Shown: piece by piece, positions 1 to 10,516 of the stretch
Layout: each line of letters opens with the position of its first letter
Numbering within the stretch: the stretch's first letter is position 1
NCBI RefSeq assembly: GCF_009909195.1
Contig: NZ_JAAAMU010000004.1
Coordinates: forward strand, 1-64,000
From: Paenibacillus sacheonensis
GTDB lineage: Bacteria; Bacillota; Bacilli; Paenibacillales; Paenibacillaceae
Reading direction: 5' to 3'
Length of the DNA: 64,000 nt
Translations under genes and position numbers: made by a program
The notes under the pieces: model-generated
Databases searched by the model: none
Seen by the model: the letters and a program-made list of their open reading frames with translations, nothing else
Told to the model about the DNA's origin: nothing

Positions 1-1
1 C

Positions 2-52
2 GGTCGCATGACCGAGGCCTTCTCTATTTATGTCGATGCGCATGAACGGTAA
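2..52 (+). CDS. 3' tail of an unidentified gene (partial)
   Basis: An open frame enters from the left edge and ends at TAA (50-52), giving about 16 C-terminal residues ending in YVDAHER. Codon use looks ordinary for this genome. The product cannot be identified from so little. It would run towards the leftward AraC-type gene, which ends 38 bases further on. It could also be a chance open frame. Confidence 0.35.
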   Translation, partial: GRMTEAFSIYVDAHER

Positions 53-90
53 CGCACGGACTCGCGCAGACGAAGTTTGGAGCTCCGTTC

Positions 91-1059
91 CTATACGTGA
101 GCGGGAACAGCTGTACCCAGCTCTTCTTCCGAACCCGCGTGCTTCTTTCGGAATTGCTTCGGCGTCATGCTAAACCGCTTCTTGAATACATAGTACAAAT
201 AGTTGCTGCTCGCAAACCCGTGCTCCAGCGCGATCTGCTCGATGGGCCGGCTTCCTTCGACGATGGCCGAGCAGATCTGAGAGAGCCGATAGTTCTCCAG
301 ATAAGCGGTGAAGGAGTCCTCGCCCTGCTCGCGGAATACGCGCTGCAGCTGGCGCGCGCTGATCGGAATCCGTTCGGCGACTTCCTGCAGCGTGAGCGGC
401 TGCGCATAGTTGTCGTGGATAAACTGCGTCGCGATCCGGAACCGATGCTCGTTGATATTGCGCGATGGCGGTTCGAAGGTGGCATTCGGCGCAGCGGACA
501 TCCTTGCGGCGCGCAGCAAGATCTGAATGATCGCCTGCTTGATCGTCGAGAACGCGCCGGGCTGGCCTTCGTTCCATGCGCGGTAAGCGGTCAGAAACCA
601 TGCCATCGCATTGAATTGGTCGATATGCGGCTTAAGCGGCAAATTGTCCAACGCCCGCACGCAAGCTTCCGCTTCGTGACGCTCCCATGGATCGCCCCAA
701 TTGCCATCGGCTTCCGTTTCCTTGATCGGCACGATGTCGATGTGGAGGCAGAGCTCGTCCATGGCTTCGCGGGTGTCGGCCTCCTGCTGGTGAATGACGT
801 TCGGACCGGTCAGGTAGAACAGGCCATCGTGGAGCGGGTAAACCGCATCCTCCAGGATAACCGTGCCTTTGCCGCGCGGAATGAAATGGAACTCGTATTC
901 CGAGTGTTTATGGAAGCGGACGATTTTGCCGGGAGAGAAGGAGGTTAAGTGGCAGCGAAGTACGCGAAACCCATAACCGCCCCAGCGGAACTGTATATCG
1001 AGCCGGTCGATCGCATCGTTGCGCTCGGCCATTAATGTGTATGCGAACGGCTTTGCCAT
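91..1059 (-). CDS. AraC-family transcriptional regulator with N-terminal cupin domain
   Basis: A 322-residue protein. Roughly the first 140 residues look like the cupin-type sensor arm of AraC regulators (HKHSEYEFHFIPRGKGTVIL). The C-terminal 100 residues hold the two helix-turn-helix motifs (LTLQEVAERIPISARQLQRVF and the signature IALEHGFASSNYLYYVFKKRF...P). The start at 1059 is chosen because an AGGAG sits just upstream; an in-frame ATG further up lacks this. It lies 36 bases downstream of the leftward oxidoreductase gene, so the two probably share a transcript and it may control that gene in response to a sugar-like ligand. The effector is unknown. Confidence 0.85.
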   Translation of the reverse strand: MAKPFAYTLMAERNDAIDRLDIQFRWGGYGFRVLRCHLTSFSPGKIVRFHKHSEYEFHFIPRGKGTVILEDAVYPLHDGLFYLTGPNVIHQQEADTREAMDELCLHIDIVPIKETEADGNWGDPWERHEAEACVRALDNLPLKPHIDQFNAMAWFLTAYRAWNEGQPGAFSTIKQAIIQILLRAARMSAAPNATFEPPSRNINEHRFRIATQFIHDNYAQPLTLQEVAERIPISARQLQRVFREQGEDSFTAYLENYRLSQICSAIVEGSRPIEQIALEHGFASSNYLYYVFKKRFSMTPKQFRKKHAGSEEELGTAVPAHV

Positions 1060-1095
1060 GTTTAATGCCTCCTTATTCTCCTTGGGCAGTTTCAA

Positions 1096-2088
1096 CTAGT
1101 TTTGAAGCTCGGACAAAGCAACGGCGCGCTGCTCGGCATTGGAGATCGTGGCAGCTTCCATCAGCTTCGTCAGATCGATTGCCAATCCAACGTTCTCTTC
1201 CGCTTCCGTGCCATTCAGCACATGGCCGACCCATTGGTCGTACGCGGAGATCCGCAGCGCCGGCTGTTCGATCGTTACCCATTCCTTAGCATCCAGCTTG
1301 TTGCTGCGAACGCGAACGACATCATCCGGCAGTCCGTACAGCAGCGTGCCTTCCGTGCCGTGGATTTCCACGCAGAACGGGGAATGCGCGTTCACGAAGC
1401 CTGCTTCGACGATGCCGATCGCGCCGTTCTCGTAGCGAAGCGTGGCAACCGCATTGTCTTCGACTTCTTTGCCCGTTACGTAACCGAACGCGGCGCTTAC
1501 GGTTTGCGGCATGCCCAGGAAGAGGCGGGTCAGGTACATCGGATGGCAGCCAAGATCGATCAGCGCGCCACCGCCGCATTGCTCCAGGTTGTAGAAATGC
1601 TGCGGCAGCCAGTCGGCCAGCGCGCCGTTATGGGAGAGGCGAACGCGAGCCTGCGTCAGCTCGCCGAGCAAGCCTTGGTTCAGCACTTCTTGTGCCGCAA
1701 GCGTATAACGGTCGTTGAGGCGCGGCAGCGATACGGTCAGCTTTACGCCTGCTTCGCGAACGGCGGCTACGATTTCGTTGACTTCGCGCAGCGTAGGCGC
1801 GATAACTTTTTCCGTGAAAATATGTTTGCCGGCGCGCGCGGCTTTCACCATGACGTCACGGTGGATATTCGTAGGCGTATCGACGACGACCGCATCGATG
1901 TCCGTACGGGCGAGCAGCTCGTCCAAATCGGCGATGAACGATACGCCGAGCTTAGCGGCGGCTTCTTGGCCGCGAGCCGGAAGCTCGTCCCATACGGCGA
2001 CGATCTCGGAGTTCGGGTTTTCTTGCACTTGTTTGGTGTAGTCCCAGGCATGAACATGCCAATAGCTGAGCATTGCAACGCGGATCAT
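1096..2088 (-). CDS. Gfo/Idh/MocA-family NAD(P)-dependent oxidoreductase
   Basis: A 330-residue protein with an N-terminal Rossmann domain (MIRVAMLSYWHVHAW, then an acidic strand end IVAVWDE) and the family lysine region (HIFTEKVIAPT; the usual EKP is EKV here). The C-terminal half is the alpha/beta substrate domain, with GGALIDLGCHPMYL containing the conserved Asp and His. These enzymes oxidise or reduce sugars, inositols and similar polyols with NAD(P); the substrate here cannot be told. The start at 2088 has AGGAGG eight bases upstream. It leads the two-gene leftward unit with the AraC regulator. Confidence 0.85.
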   Translation of the reverse strand: MIRVAMLSYWHVHAWDYTKQVQENPNSEIVAVWDELPARGQEAAAKLGVSFIADLDELLARTDIDAVVVDTPTNIHRDVMVKAARAGKHIFTEKVIAPTLREVNEIVAAVREAGVKLTVSLPRLNDRYTLAAQEVLNQGLLGELTQARVRLSHNGALADWLPQHFYNLEQCGGGALIDLGCHPMYLTRLFLGMPQTVSAAFGYVTGKEVEDNAVATLRYENGAIGIVEAGFVNAHSPFCVEIHGTEGTLLYGLPDDVVRVRSNKLDAKEWVTIEQPALRISAYDQWVGHVLNGTEAEENVGLAIDLTKLMEAATISNAEQRAVALSELQN

Positions 2089-2146
2089 AGTATGATTCCT
2101 CCTAATAGTGGGTAGATTGCTTCGATATCTACATTCATGGCGCATC

Positions 2147-2169
2147 ATTAGAGTTTTACATGCTCTAAT
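2147..2169. promoter_or_regulatory. Possible operator dyad upstream of the oxidoreductase gene
   Basis: ATTAGAG (2147-2153) and CTCTAAT (2163-2169) form a perfect 7-bp inverted repeat with a 9-base AT-rich spacer, about 60 bases upstream of the oxidoreductase start. It could be a site for the neighbouring AraC regulator, although AraC proteins more often bind direct repeats. No strong promoter hexamers were found beside it. Confidence 0.3.
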
Positions 2170-2368
2170 TATGCGACACTTGTATACGGTAACACAAATA
2201 AAATCGCTCTATAATATGTTTCCATGCCAATAAACATGCAAAATTACGACAAAGCGGTTGTCGCTATTTTGAAAGCCGCTTGAAAATTGACGCGGACGTT
2301 CAATTGCGTCATGATAGAGAGCAAATACTTCATGCGAGAAGCCGATTCCGGCAGAGAGGAGAACCGAC

Positions 2369-2644
2369 ATGCGTACGGTTATCAAAGCGCCTATTCACGC
2401 CTATCGACGTTATATATCGCCGCTCAAACCGCCGACATGCCGGTTCTACCCGAGCTGCTCCGCCTATGCGCTTGAAGCCATCGACAAGCATGGACCGCTT
2501 CGCGGCAGCTGGCTGGCGATCCGGCGGATTAGCCGCTGCCATCCGTTTCATCCCGGCGGAATCGACTTCGTTCCGCCTACGCGCGAAGAGCTGGCGAACC
2601 AGGCGAATGGCGCCCTTGACAGCGCATCGAAGGATTCGGTATAG
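2369..2644 (+). CDS. yidD: YidD, membrane protein insertion efficiency factor
   Basis: A 91-residue protein matching the YidD family: [34 protein letters not shown] contains the invariant cysteines, followed by [15 protein letters not shown]. YidD is a small amphipathic inner-face membrane protein thought to assist YidC/Sec-dependent insertion. GAGGAG lies seven bases before the ATG. In many bacteria yidD sits in the rpmH-rnpA-yidC cluster; here it stands alone before metG. Its stop codon (2642-2644) lies inside the -10 hexamer of the metG leader promoter. Confidence 0.93.
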   Translation: MRTVIKAPIHAYRRYISPLKPPTCRFYPSCSAYALEAIDKHGPLRGSWLAIRRISRCHPFHPGGIDFVPPTREELANQANGALDSASKDSV

Positions 2645-2645
2645 T
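2616..2645 (+). promoter_or_regulatory. Sigma-A promoter of the metG T-box leader, overlapping the end of yidD
   Basis: The -35 is TTGACA (2616-2621), a perfect consensus, followed by an 18-base spacer and the -10 TATAGT (2640-2645). The promoter lies within the last ten codons of yidD, and the -10 contains the yidD stop codon. Transcription would start near 2652, just before the T-box stem I. Confidence 0.8.
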
Positions 2646-2651
2646 TTCAGC

Positions 2652-5065
<2,414 letters not shown>

Positions 5066-5078
5066 GCATGAACCTTGA

Positions 5079-5112
5079 CCGCCGGAGCGCGCAGCTCCGG
5101 CGGTTGTTTGTT
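5079..5112 (+). terminator. Intrinsic terminator of metG
   Basis: A perfect 10-bp stem, CCGCCGGAGC (5079-5088) with GCTCCGGCGG (5094-5103), five-base loop, followed by TTGTTTGTT. The tail runs into the next promoter's -35. Confidence 0.9.
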
Positions 5113-5139
5113 GACAGTGCCTATACCCCTCTATATAAT
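5111..5139 (+). promoter_or_regulatory. Sigma-A promoter of the zinc transporter operon
   Basis: TTGACA (5111-5116), a 17-base spacer and TATAAT (5134-5139): both hexamers match consensus exactly. A promoter this strong suggests the operon is controlled mainly by repression. Confidence 0.9.
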
Positions 5140-5144
5140 CATAA

Positions 5145-5159
5145 TAGTAATGTTTACGA
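5145..5159. promoter_or_regulatory. Zur-like 7-1-7 operator
   Basis: TAGTAAT-G-TTTACGA matches the Bacillus Zur box TCGTAAT-N-ATTACGA at 12 of 14 positions. It lies directly after the -10 hexamer, covering the expected transcription start. It is part of a wider imperfect dyad, TAATCATAA (5136-5144) against TTTACGATTA (5153-5162). A Zur repressor bound here under zinc sufficiency would block the promoter. Confidence 0.65.
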
Positions 5160-5191
5160 TTATGTAGGATGATAGAATTGAGGGTGCGCGC

Positions 5192-6130
5192 ATGTTTCGA
5201 GCAGCAAAATTTCGTATGCCAGCCGGTATGTTCATGGCTGTAATCTTGATTGCAATCACCGCGGGATGCGGCTCTTCAAGCCAGAGCAAGCTGGTCGAAG
5301 GGAAGATGAACGTGGTGACGAGCTTTTATCCGCTCTATTTCCTGGCTCAGCAAATCGGCGGTCCGGACGCGAATGTCATCAACATGATTCCCGCGGGCGT
5401 CGAGCCGCATGACTGGAGCCCGAAGAGCCGCGATCTGGATACGGCTTCGAAAGCGCAGTTGTTTCTATATAATGGCGCAGGTTTGGAAGCCTGGGTAGAC
5501 GACTTCTTGGAAGGCTTGCCGGGCGACTCCAAGCTGACGACGGTGGAAGTAAGCCAAGGCATTACGAAACTAGCCGGAAATCCCGAGGACAAAAGTCCGG
5601 ACAAAAATCATGTCGACCCCCATACATGGGTGAGTCCCAAGTCGATGCAAGTGATGGCCGGCACGGTCCTCCATTATTACGTGGCGGCCGATCCGGTCCA
5701 CAAGGCAGCTTACGAGGCGAATTTCCATCTACTCGAAGGGAAGCTGTCCGCGCTCGACAAGGCATACACGGACGCGTTATCCGGCGTCACGCGCAAAGAC
5801 ATCGTCACGTCCCACCAGGCCTTCGGGTATTTGGCCCGTGATTACGGGCTGAAGCAAGTGGCTATAATGGGGTTGTCGCCCGATGCGGAACCGAAGGCGC
5901 AGGATTTGCTGCGCATCACGAAGTTCGTGAAGGCGAACGGAATCAAAACCATCTTCTTCGAAGAGCTGGTGTCCGACGAAATCGCCAAGACGCTTGCCAA
6001 CGAGGCCAAAGTCAGCACGATGGTGCTGAACCCGCTTGAAGGCTTGACTCCCGAGCAGGAGTCCAAAGGGGAAGATTATTTCTCCTTAATGAAAGCGAAT
6101 TTGAAAAATCTCGTGCAGGCTCTGCAATGA
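5192..6130 (+). CDS. znuA: Zinc ABC transporter substrate-binding lipoprotein (ZnuA/AdcA type)
   Basis: A 312-residue cluster A-I metal-binding protein. The N-terminus is a lipoprotein signal (hydrophobic AVILIAITAGC, lipidated Cys at about residue 26), so it is anchored outside the membrane. Family motifs are VTSFYPLYFLAQQIGG, VEPHDWSPKSRD, a short acidic/His stretch before HVDPHTWVSP, and the late IFFEELVSDEIA. It captures Zn(II), or possibly Mn(II), for the ATPase and permease encoded next. The lack of a long His-rich loop leaves the metal slightly open, but the Zur-like operator favours zinc. The Shine-Dalgarno (GAGGG) is modest. Confidence 0.9.
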   Translation: MFRAAKFRMPAGMFMAVILIAITAGCGSSSQSKLVEGKMNVVTSFYPLYFLAQQIGGPDANVINMIPAGVEPHDWSPKSRDLDTASKAQLFLYNGAGLEAWVDDFLEGLPGDSKLTTVEVSQGITKLAGNPEDKSPDKNHVDPHTWVSPKSMQVMAGTVLHYYVAADPVHKAAYEANFHLLEGKLSALDKAYTDALSGVTRKDIVTSHQAFGYLARDYGLKQVAIMGLSPDAEPKAQDLLRITKFVKANGIKTIFFEELVSDEIAKTLANEAKVSTMVLNPLEGLTPEQESKGEDYFSLMKANLKNLVQALQ

Positions 6131-6161
6131 TAGAGGCTTGCATTGCCCGGGAGGGAAGTTT

Positions 6162-6968
6162 ATGTTAGCGGAGAAACAGATGCAGAGATCGGAGTCTTTC
6201 TGCCATGCGCCGATCATCGAGCTGGACGGCGTGTCATTCGCTTACGAGAATCGGCCCGTTATCGATTGCGTTTCCTTTGCCGTGCAGGAGCGCGACTTCG
6301 TCGGTTTGATCGGTTCGAACGGCGCGGGCAAGACGACGATGCTGCGCATGATCGTCGGGCTGCTCAAACCAACGAGCGGATCCATCAAGCTGTTCGGCCA
6401 GTCCATCGGGCAATTTCGCGATTGGGACAGAATCGGCTACGTGCCGCAGAAGAACTCCTTTAACCCGTTGTTTCCGGCAACGGTTCGGGAGGTCGTGCTG
6501 TCCGGCTTGTATAACCGCAACAAGCTGTTCAAACGCGTATCCAAAGCGGATGCGGTCAAATGCGAAGAAGCGCTGCATGCCATGAAGATCGAGGATTTGG
6601 CCGACAAACGGATCGGTCAGCTGTCAGGGGGGCAGCAGCAGCGGGCTTTTCTAGCGCGAGCACTCATTAATAATCCCGCGCTGCTTATCTTGGACGAGCC
6701 GACGGTCGGCATCGACGCGGAGACGCAGGAAGGGTTCTTCCATCTCATCAAGCATATGCATCAGCACCATAACATCACGTTCCTGATGGTATCGCATGAC
6801 ATGGAGATGATCCGTTCTTACTTGGGCCGCGAGCCGAAGCAGCAAGCAGGCAAGATCAATTTGTACGTGAAGCATTCCCACGATCTGGAGGATTGTGTGG
6901 AGACGAATCTGACGCACAGCCTTCGCGAGCTGCGTCATGCCATGGAGAGCGGGAAAGTAGGCGTATAG
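6162..6968 (+). CDS. znuC: Zinc ABC transporter ATP-binding protein
   Basis: A 268-residue ATPase subunit. Walker A is GSNGAGKTT, the signature is LSGGQQQR, Walker B is LLILDEPTVGID and the H-loop is VSHD. About 20 residues after the H-loop there is an extra segment with scattered His and Cys typical of metal importers. The ATG at 6162 follows GGGAGG at good spacing; an upstream in-frame ATG at 6138 has none. It begins 31 bases after znuA and ends three bases before the permease gene. Confidence 0.93.
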   Translation: MLAEKQMQRSESFCHAPIIELDGVSFAYENRPVIDCVSFAVQERDFVGLIGSNGAGKTTMLRMIVGLLKPTSGSIKLFGQSIGQFRDWDRIGYVPQKNSFNPLFPATVREVVLSGLYNRNKLFKRVSKADAVKCEEALHAMKIEDLADKRIGQLSGGQQQRAFLARALINNPALLILDEPTVGIDAETQEGFFHLIKHMHQHHNITFLMVSHDMEMIRSYLGREPKQQAGKINLYVKHSHDLEDCVETNLTHSLRELRHAMESGKVGV

Positions 6969-6971
6969 CGG

Positions 6972-7778
6972 TTGGATATTTTACAATTGGAATTTTTTCA
7001 ACGGGCATTGATCGGAGGCGTGCTGATCGGCATAACGGCGCCTCTGATGGGACTGTTTCTCGTGCTGCGCAGGCTGTCCATGATCGGGGACACGCTCGCG
7101 CACGTGTCCATCGCCGGGGTGGCCCTCGGGTTTCTGATCGGGGTCTATCCGGTCGTGGTCGGACTCGTGTTCGCGATCGCCGCGACGTTCGCGATCGAGA
7201 AGCTGCGCAAGGCCTATAAGACGTACGCCGAGCTGTCTATCGCGATTATCATGTCCGGCGGGGTGGCACTGGCATCGCTGCTGTTTACGATGGGGAAGGG
7301 CTTCAACGTCAGCGTGAGCGGCTACCTGTTCGGGAGTATTTATACGCTGGATTCCATTGACTTGATTCTCATCGGCAGCGTGACCGTCGTCGTGCTGCTT
7401 GCCGTCGGCTTGCATGCCAAAGAGCTGTTCCTGCTCACCTTCGACGAGGATGCGGCTGCGGTCAGCGGCTTGCCAACGCGATATTTTAATTTTATGATCA
7501 GCATACTGACGGCGCTTGTAATCAGCGTCTCCATCAAAATCGTCGGCGCGCTGCTCGTATCGGCGTTGCTGACGATACCGGCGGCCTGCAGCCTTGCGAT
7601 TGCGCGGAGCTTCCGTCAGTCCGTCGTAACCGTCGTCGTGATTGCGGAATTGGCTGTCGTCATCGGCTTGATCACCGCAGGCATCTGGAATCTGGCGCCG
7701 GGCGGGACCATCGTTATGCTGCTGATCGTTATTTTACTGCTTCTGCTTTCGCTCAGAAGAACCGGCAGAAGCAGCTAG
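6972..7778 (+). CDS. znuB: Zinc ABC transporter permease (ABC-3 family)
   Basis: A 268-residue integral membrane protein with about eight hydrophobic segments. It carries the ABC-3 family features GITAPLMGLFLVLRRLSMIGDTLAH near the N-terminus and a late KIVGALLVSALLTIPAA. It forms the channel of the Znu importer. It appears to start at TTG (6972), three bases after the ATPase stop, which suggests translational coupling. Confidence 0.93.
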   Translation: MDILQLEFFQRALIGGVLIGITAPLMGLFLVLRRLSMIGDTLAHVSIAGVALGFLIGVYPVVVGLVFAIAATFAIEKLRKAYKTYAELSIAIIMSGGVALASLLFTMGKGFNVSVSGYLFGSIYTLDSIDLILIGSVTVVVLLAVGLHAKELFLLTFDEDAAAVSGLPTRYFNFMISILTALVISVSIKIVGALLVSALLTIPAACSLAIARSFRQSVVTVVVIAELAVVIGLITAGIWNLAPGGTIVMLLIVILLLLLSLRRTGRSS

Positions 7779-7796
7779 AAGTGGAGGGATTCATGC

Positions 7797-8510
7797 ATGT
7801 CTGACGTAACGGTTTGGGCAGCGTTCGGGGCTGGTATCGCTTCGTTTATATCGCCTTGCTGCCTGCCGCTTTATCCGTCGTATTTATCTTACATAACCGG
7901 CGTATCGGTAGCGGATTTGAAGAGCGAGCATCCCGGCAGGGAAATACGGATCCGCACCATGACCCACACGTTGTTCTTCATTCTCGGTTTCTCGATCGTC
8001 TATTACACGCTTGGCTACGGCACGAACGCGTTCGCGGAGCAATTCTCGAAATACCAGGATCTGATCCGGCAGCTGTCCGCGGTCCTGATCATTCTCATGG
8101 GGCTCATCCTTATGGGCTTGATTCAGCCCAAAGTGCTGTTAAGGGAAATGAAAATGCCCCTGCGGCTCAAAAAGTCAGGGTATCTGGCATCGTTTATTTT
8201 CGGTATCGGCTTCTCAGCAGGGTGGTCGCCTTGCACGGGACCGATCCTGGCAAGCATTCTCTTGATGGCAGCCTCGCATCCGGGTACCTGGTTCGAGCTG
8301 ACGACCGCGTATGCGCTTGGATTCGCCATACCATTCTTCGTGCTTGCGTTCTTCATCGGCTCGACTCGCTGGATCGTGCGTTATTCCGGCATCATGATGA
8401 AAATCGGCGGAGCGGTCATGCTGCTCATGGGCATCCTGCTGTTCACGGACCAAATGACGAAGATCACGATCTGGTTGAATTCGATTACGCCTGAATTTAT
8501 GAAGTTCTAA
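7797..8510 (+). CDS. ccdA: CcdA-like cytochrome c biogenesis / thiol-disulfide transport protein
   Basis: A 237-residue protein with six predicted membrane helices and the two cysteine-proline motifs of the DsbD/CcdA family (FISPCCLPLYPSYLSY near residue 20 and GWSPCTGP in the middle). CcdA carries reducing equivalents across the membrane for cytochrome c maturation and, in bacilli, for late spore cortex formation through extracytoplasmic thioredoxins. GGAGG lies about ten bases before the ATG. It follows znuB by 18 bases, so it may be co-transcribed with the zinc operon. No thioredoxin partner is adjacent. Confidence 0.88.
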   Translation: MSDVTVWAAFGAGIASFISPCCLPLYPSYLSYITGVSVADLKSEHPGREIRIRTMTHTLFFILGFSIVYYTLGYGTNAFAEQFSKYQDLIRQLSAVLIILMGLILMGLIQPKVLLREMKMPLRLKKSGYLASFIFGIGFSAGWSPCTGPILASILLMAASHPGTWFELTTAYALGFAIPFFVLAFFIGSTRWIVRYSGIMMKIGGAVMLLMGILLFTDQMTKITIWLNSITPEFMKF

Positions 8511-8551
8511 GTTCGTATGGTTGTGACCGGAGGTCGGCAAGGAGTCGGAAA

Positions 8552-8640
8552 AGCTTCAGCGGTCGCCTTTGTAGTCTGATTTCTACATCTACTTGCTTAG
8601 ATAATCAAAGAAATCAGAACTACAACAGCGATTGGAGACC
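8552..8640. repeat. Dispersed hairpin element, copy 1
   Basis: TCGCCTTTGTA (8563-8573) and TACAACAGCGAT (8621-8632) pair as an outer stem with a two-by-two internal mismatch. They enclose an inner stem in which TAGT-CTGATTTCT pairs with AGAAATCAGAACTA (one bulge). A second copy with the same outer motifs but a different inner stem occurs at 17874-17957. Here it lies between two convergent genes and may also serve as a terminator. Confidence 0.75.
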
Positions 8641-8667
8641 CTTACCGGCCGCAGGTCATGAACCTAA

Positions 8668-9738
8668 CTACGTGAAGTATTCAATCTTCGCATCTTCAAA
8701 ATGTTCAAAGATGCGCTCCGAGATGAACATCCGGAGCGCTTGCGCCTGCTCGTCGGGGTAAACGTATTTGCCCTGACCCCAGCGGCCCCATTTGTACTTG
8801 CGCTGCTCGATATCCATCTCGAGCTTCGTGCGGGGGTAGCGCTTCTCGATGACGTTCTTGGCGGTCTTCGTGAAGCGGTGCTGGATAAGCTCGAACGTCA
8901 GATTGCGCGATGCGTCCTTCGGGAGCGCGGCTGCCAGCGACGACAATAATTCGGCATAGCCGTCCTGCCAACCTTCATGCCATATGATCGGGGCAATGAT
9001 GAAGCCGAGCGGATAGCCGGCGCGCGCGATCTTGGCAGCGGCCTCGATGCGTTCCTCGAACGGAGAAGTGGCCGGCTCGAAATTTTTGATCACGTATTTG
9101 GCGTTGACGCTGAACCGAATGCGCGTATGCCCGTTATGCTTGATATCGAGCAGAGAGTCGACGTAATGGAATTTGGTCACGAAGCGAAGCCGGCCGTATT
9201 CCTGGTCCGCCATGAACGTAATGAGCTCCTTCAAGCTGCCCGTAATGGGCTCGAGTCCGACGGGGTCGGATGTACAAGCGGCCTCAAAGCGGGTGATTTC
9301 GGGAATTCGCTCGTCGATATACCCTTTGGCGGCGCCTAGAATGTCGTCCATATTCACGTAGACGCGGATATACGGTTTCGCGCCGAGCGTCGTTTGCAGG
9401 TAACAATAATGGCAGTGGCCCATGCAGCCGGTGGCGATCGGTATTGCGTATTCCGCGGACGGTTTGGACGTGTCGAATTTCAACGTTTTGCGAATGCCGA
9501 CGACGAGCGTGCGCTTCGCGATTTTGTATTGTTCGAGCTCCGTTTCGCCGGGCAGGTTCATGATACGGTTATGGGAAGTCGTCATCCGGTACGGGATGTT
9601 CAAGGATTTGACCCAGTCCATAATTTGACGGCCTTTCGGGTAATCCAGCGATGCCGGTTCGAAATAAACAAGCTCGGGGATGAACGAATCATGCACCTTT
9701 CTTTTCGGTTTGGGACGATCCTGCGTCGTAGTGCTCAT
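8668..9738 (-). CDS. splB: Spore photoproduct lyase
   Basis: A 356-residue radical-SAM enzyme that reverses the thymine spore photoproduct during germination. The cluster-binding motif is CMGHCHYC (CX3CX2C), as in SplB. The N-terminal FIPELVYFEPASLDYPKG and the C-terminal KYKWGRWGQGKYVY also fit the family. The ATG at 9738 follows AGGAGG at 10-11 bases; the longer open frame upstream to 9804 lacks such a site. No small splA gene is seen upstream, and the gene stands alone, convergent with the CcdA-like gene. Confidence 0.94.
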   Translation of the reverse strand: MSTTTQDRPKPKRKVHDSFIPELVYFEPASLDYPKGRQIMDWVKSLNIPYRMTTSHNRIMNLPGETELEQYKIAKRTLVVGIRKTLKFDTSKPSAEYAIPIATGCMGHCHYCYLQTTLGAKPYIRVYVNMDDILGAAKGYIDERIPEITRFEAACTSDPVGLEPITGSLKELITFMADQEYGRLRFVTKFHYVDSLLDIKHNGHTRIRFSVNAKYVIKNFEPATSPFEERIEAAAKIARAGYPLGFIIAPIIWHEGWQDGYAELLSSLAAALPKDASRNLTFELIQHRFTKTAKNVIEKRYPRTKLEMDIEQRKYKWGRWGQGKYVYPDEQAQALRMFISERIFEHFEDAKIEYFT

Positions 9739-9831
9739 GCCTGTCGGGCCTCCTTGGCTGATAACGGACTTGCCGTTAGTTTGAGAACGGAAGCCCTTCC
9801 GCAAACATGGAAAGTTAAGTGTGCACCGCGG

Positions 9832-9860
9832 TTGCGGCTGAGGGGCGGGCGGTGTATGAT
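9832..9860 (+). promoter_or_regulatory. Probable sigma-A promoter of mntR
   Basis: TTGCGG (9832-9837), a 17-base spacer and TATGAT (9855-9860), about 90 bases before the mntR start. I see no MntR-type operator in the leader. Confidence 0.55.
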
Positions 9861-9952
9861 ACTAAGAGTAAGCGCGGGGGCTAGGACGCCTGGGGCCTGC
9901 TGCGCACAATAGTCCGTACCTTACGGGATGCTGGTGAAATGGAGGTTGTACG

Positions 9953-10381
9953 ATGCCGACTCCAAGTATGGAGGATTATTTGGAACGCATTTATAAATTA
10001 ATCGACGAGAAGGGCTATGCCCGCGTCTCTGATATTGCGGAAGGACTTGAAGTGCATCCTTCTTCCGTAACGAAGATGATTCAGAAGCTTGATAAAGACC
10101 AGTATTTGATTTATGAGAAGTACCGGGGTCTGGTGCTGACGAATAAAGGGAAGAAAATGGGCAAGCGCCTCATGGATCGCCATGAGCTGCTGGAATCGTT
10201 CCTGACCGTGATCGGCGTGCAGGAGGAGAACATTTACAAGGATGTCGAAGGAATCGAGCACCATCTAAGCTGGGATTCCATTACGTGCATCGAGACGCTG
10301 GTGGAGTATTTCCGCCGGGATCCGGAGAGGCTCGAAGCCTTCAGGACTGTCCATGCCGATTTAAATACCGAAGAGACCTAA
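9953..10381 (+). CDS. mntR: Manganese-responsive regulator MntR (DtxR family)
   Basis: A 142-residue protein, the normal size for MntR. The N-terminal winged helix ([28 protein letters not shown]...[10 protein letters not shown]) contains the Asp of the metal site, and the C-terminal dimer domain carries the Glu/His ligands ([17 protein letters not shown]). With Mn(II) it represses manganese importers and activates exporters. GGAGG lies about eight bases before the ATG. In B. subtilis mntR (yqhN) also precedes the yqhQ-yqhR-aroQ block, so this is conserved order. Confidence 0.95.
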   Translation: MPTPSMEDYLERIYKLIDEKGYARVSDIAEGLEVHPSSVTKMIQKLDKDQYLIYEKYRGLVLTNKGKKMGKRLMDRHELLESFLTVIGVQEENIYKDVEGIEHHLSWDSITCIETLVEYFRRDPERLEAFRTVHADLNTEET

Positions 10382-10430
10382 GGGTTGCTGGCGTTTCCGT
10401 TGAAATGCTGAACAAGGGGTACATACAGAG

Positions 10431-10479
10431 AAGGGGCTTTCCAAGCGAGCATGGCGACCATGCGCTGGGAAAGCCCCTT
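10431..10479. terminator. Hairpin between convergent mntR and the small membrane-protein gene
   Basis: AAGGGGCTTTCC (10431-10442) pairs perfectly with GGAAAGCCCCTT (10468-10479), with further AGCG/CGCT pairing inside. The T-rich tails are short on both sides. It probably terminates transcripts from both directions. Confidence 0.7.
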
Positions 10480-10516
10480 CTTGCATTGGCCGTTTTGCCG
10501 GCCGGCATACAATCCA

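Noticed and set aside
97..948. A 283-codon open frame on the plus strand
   Set aside because: It is a shadow of the AraC-type gene, with no recognisable motif and a poor start.
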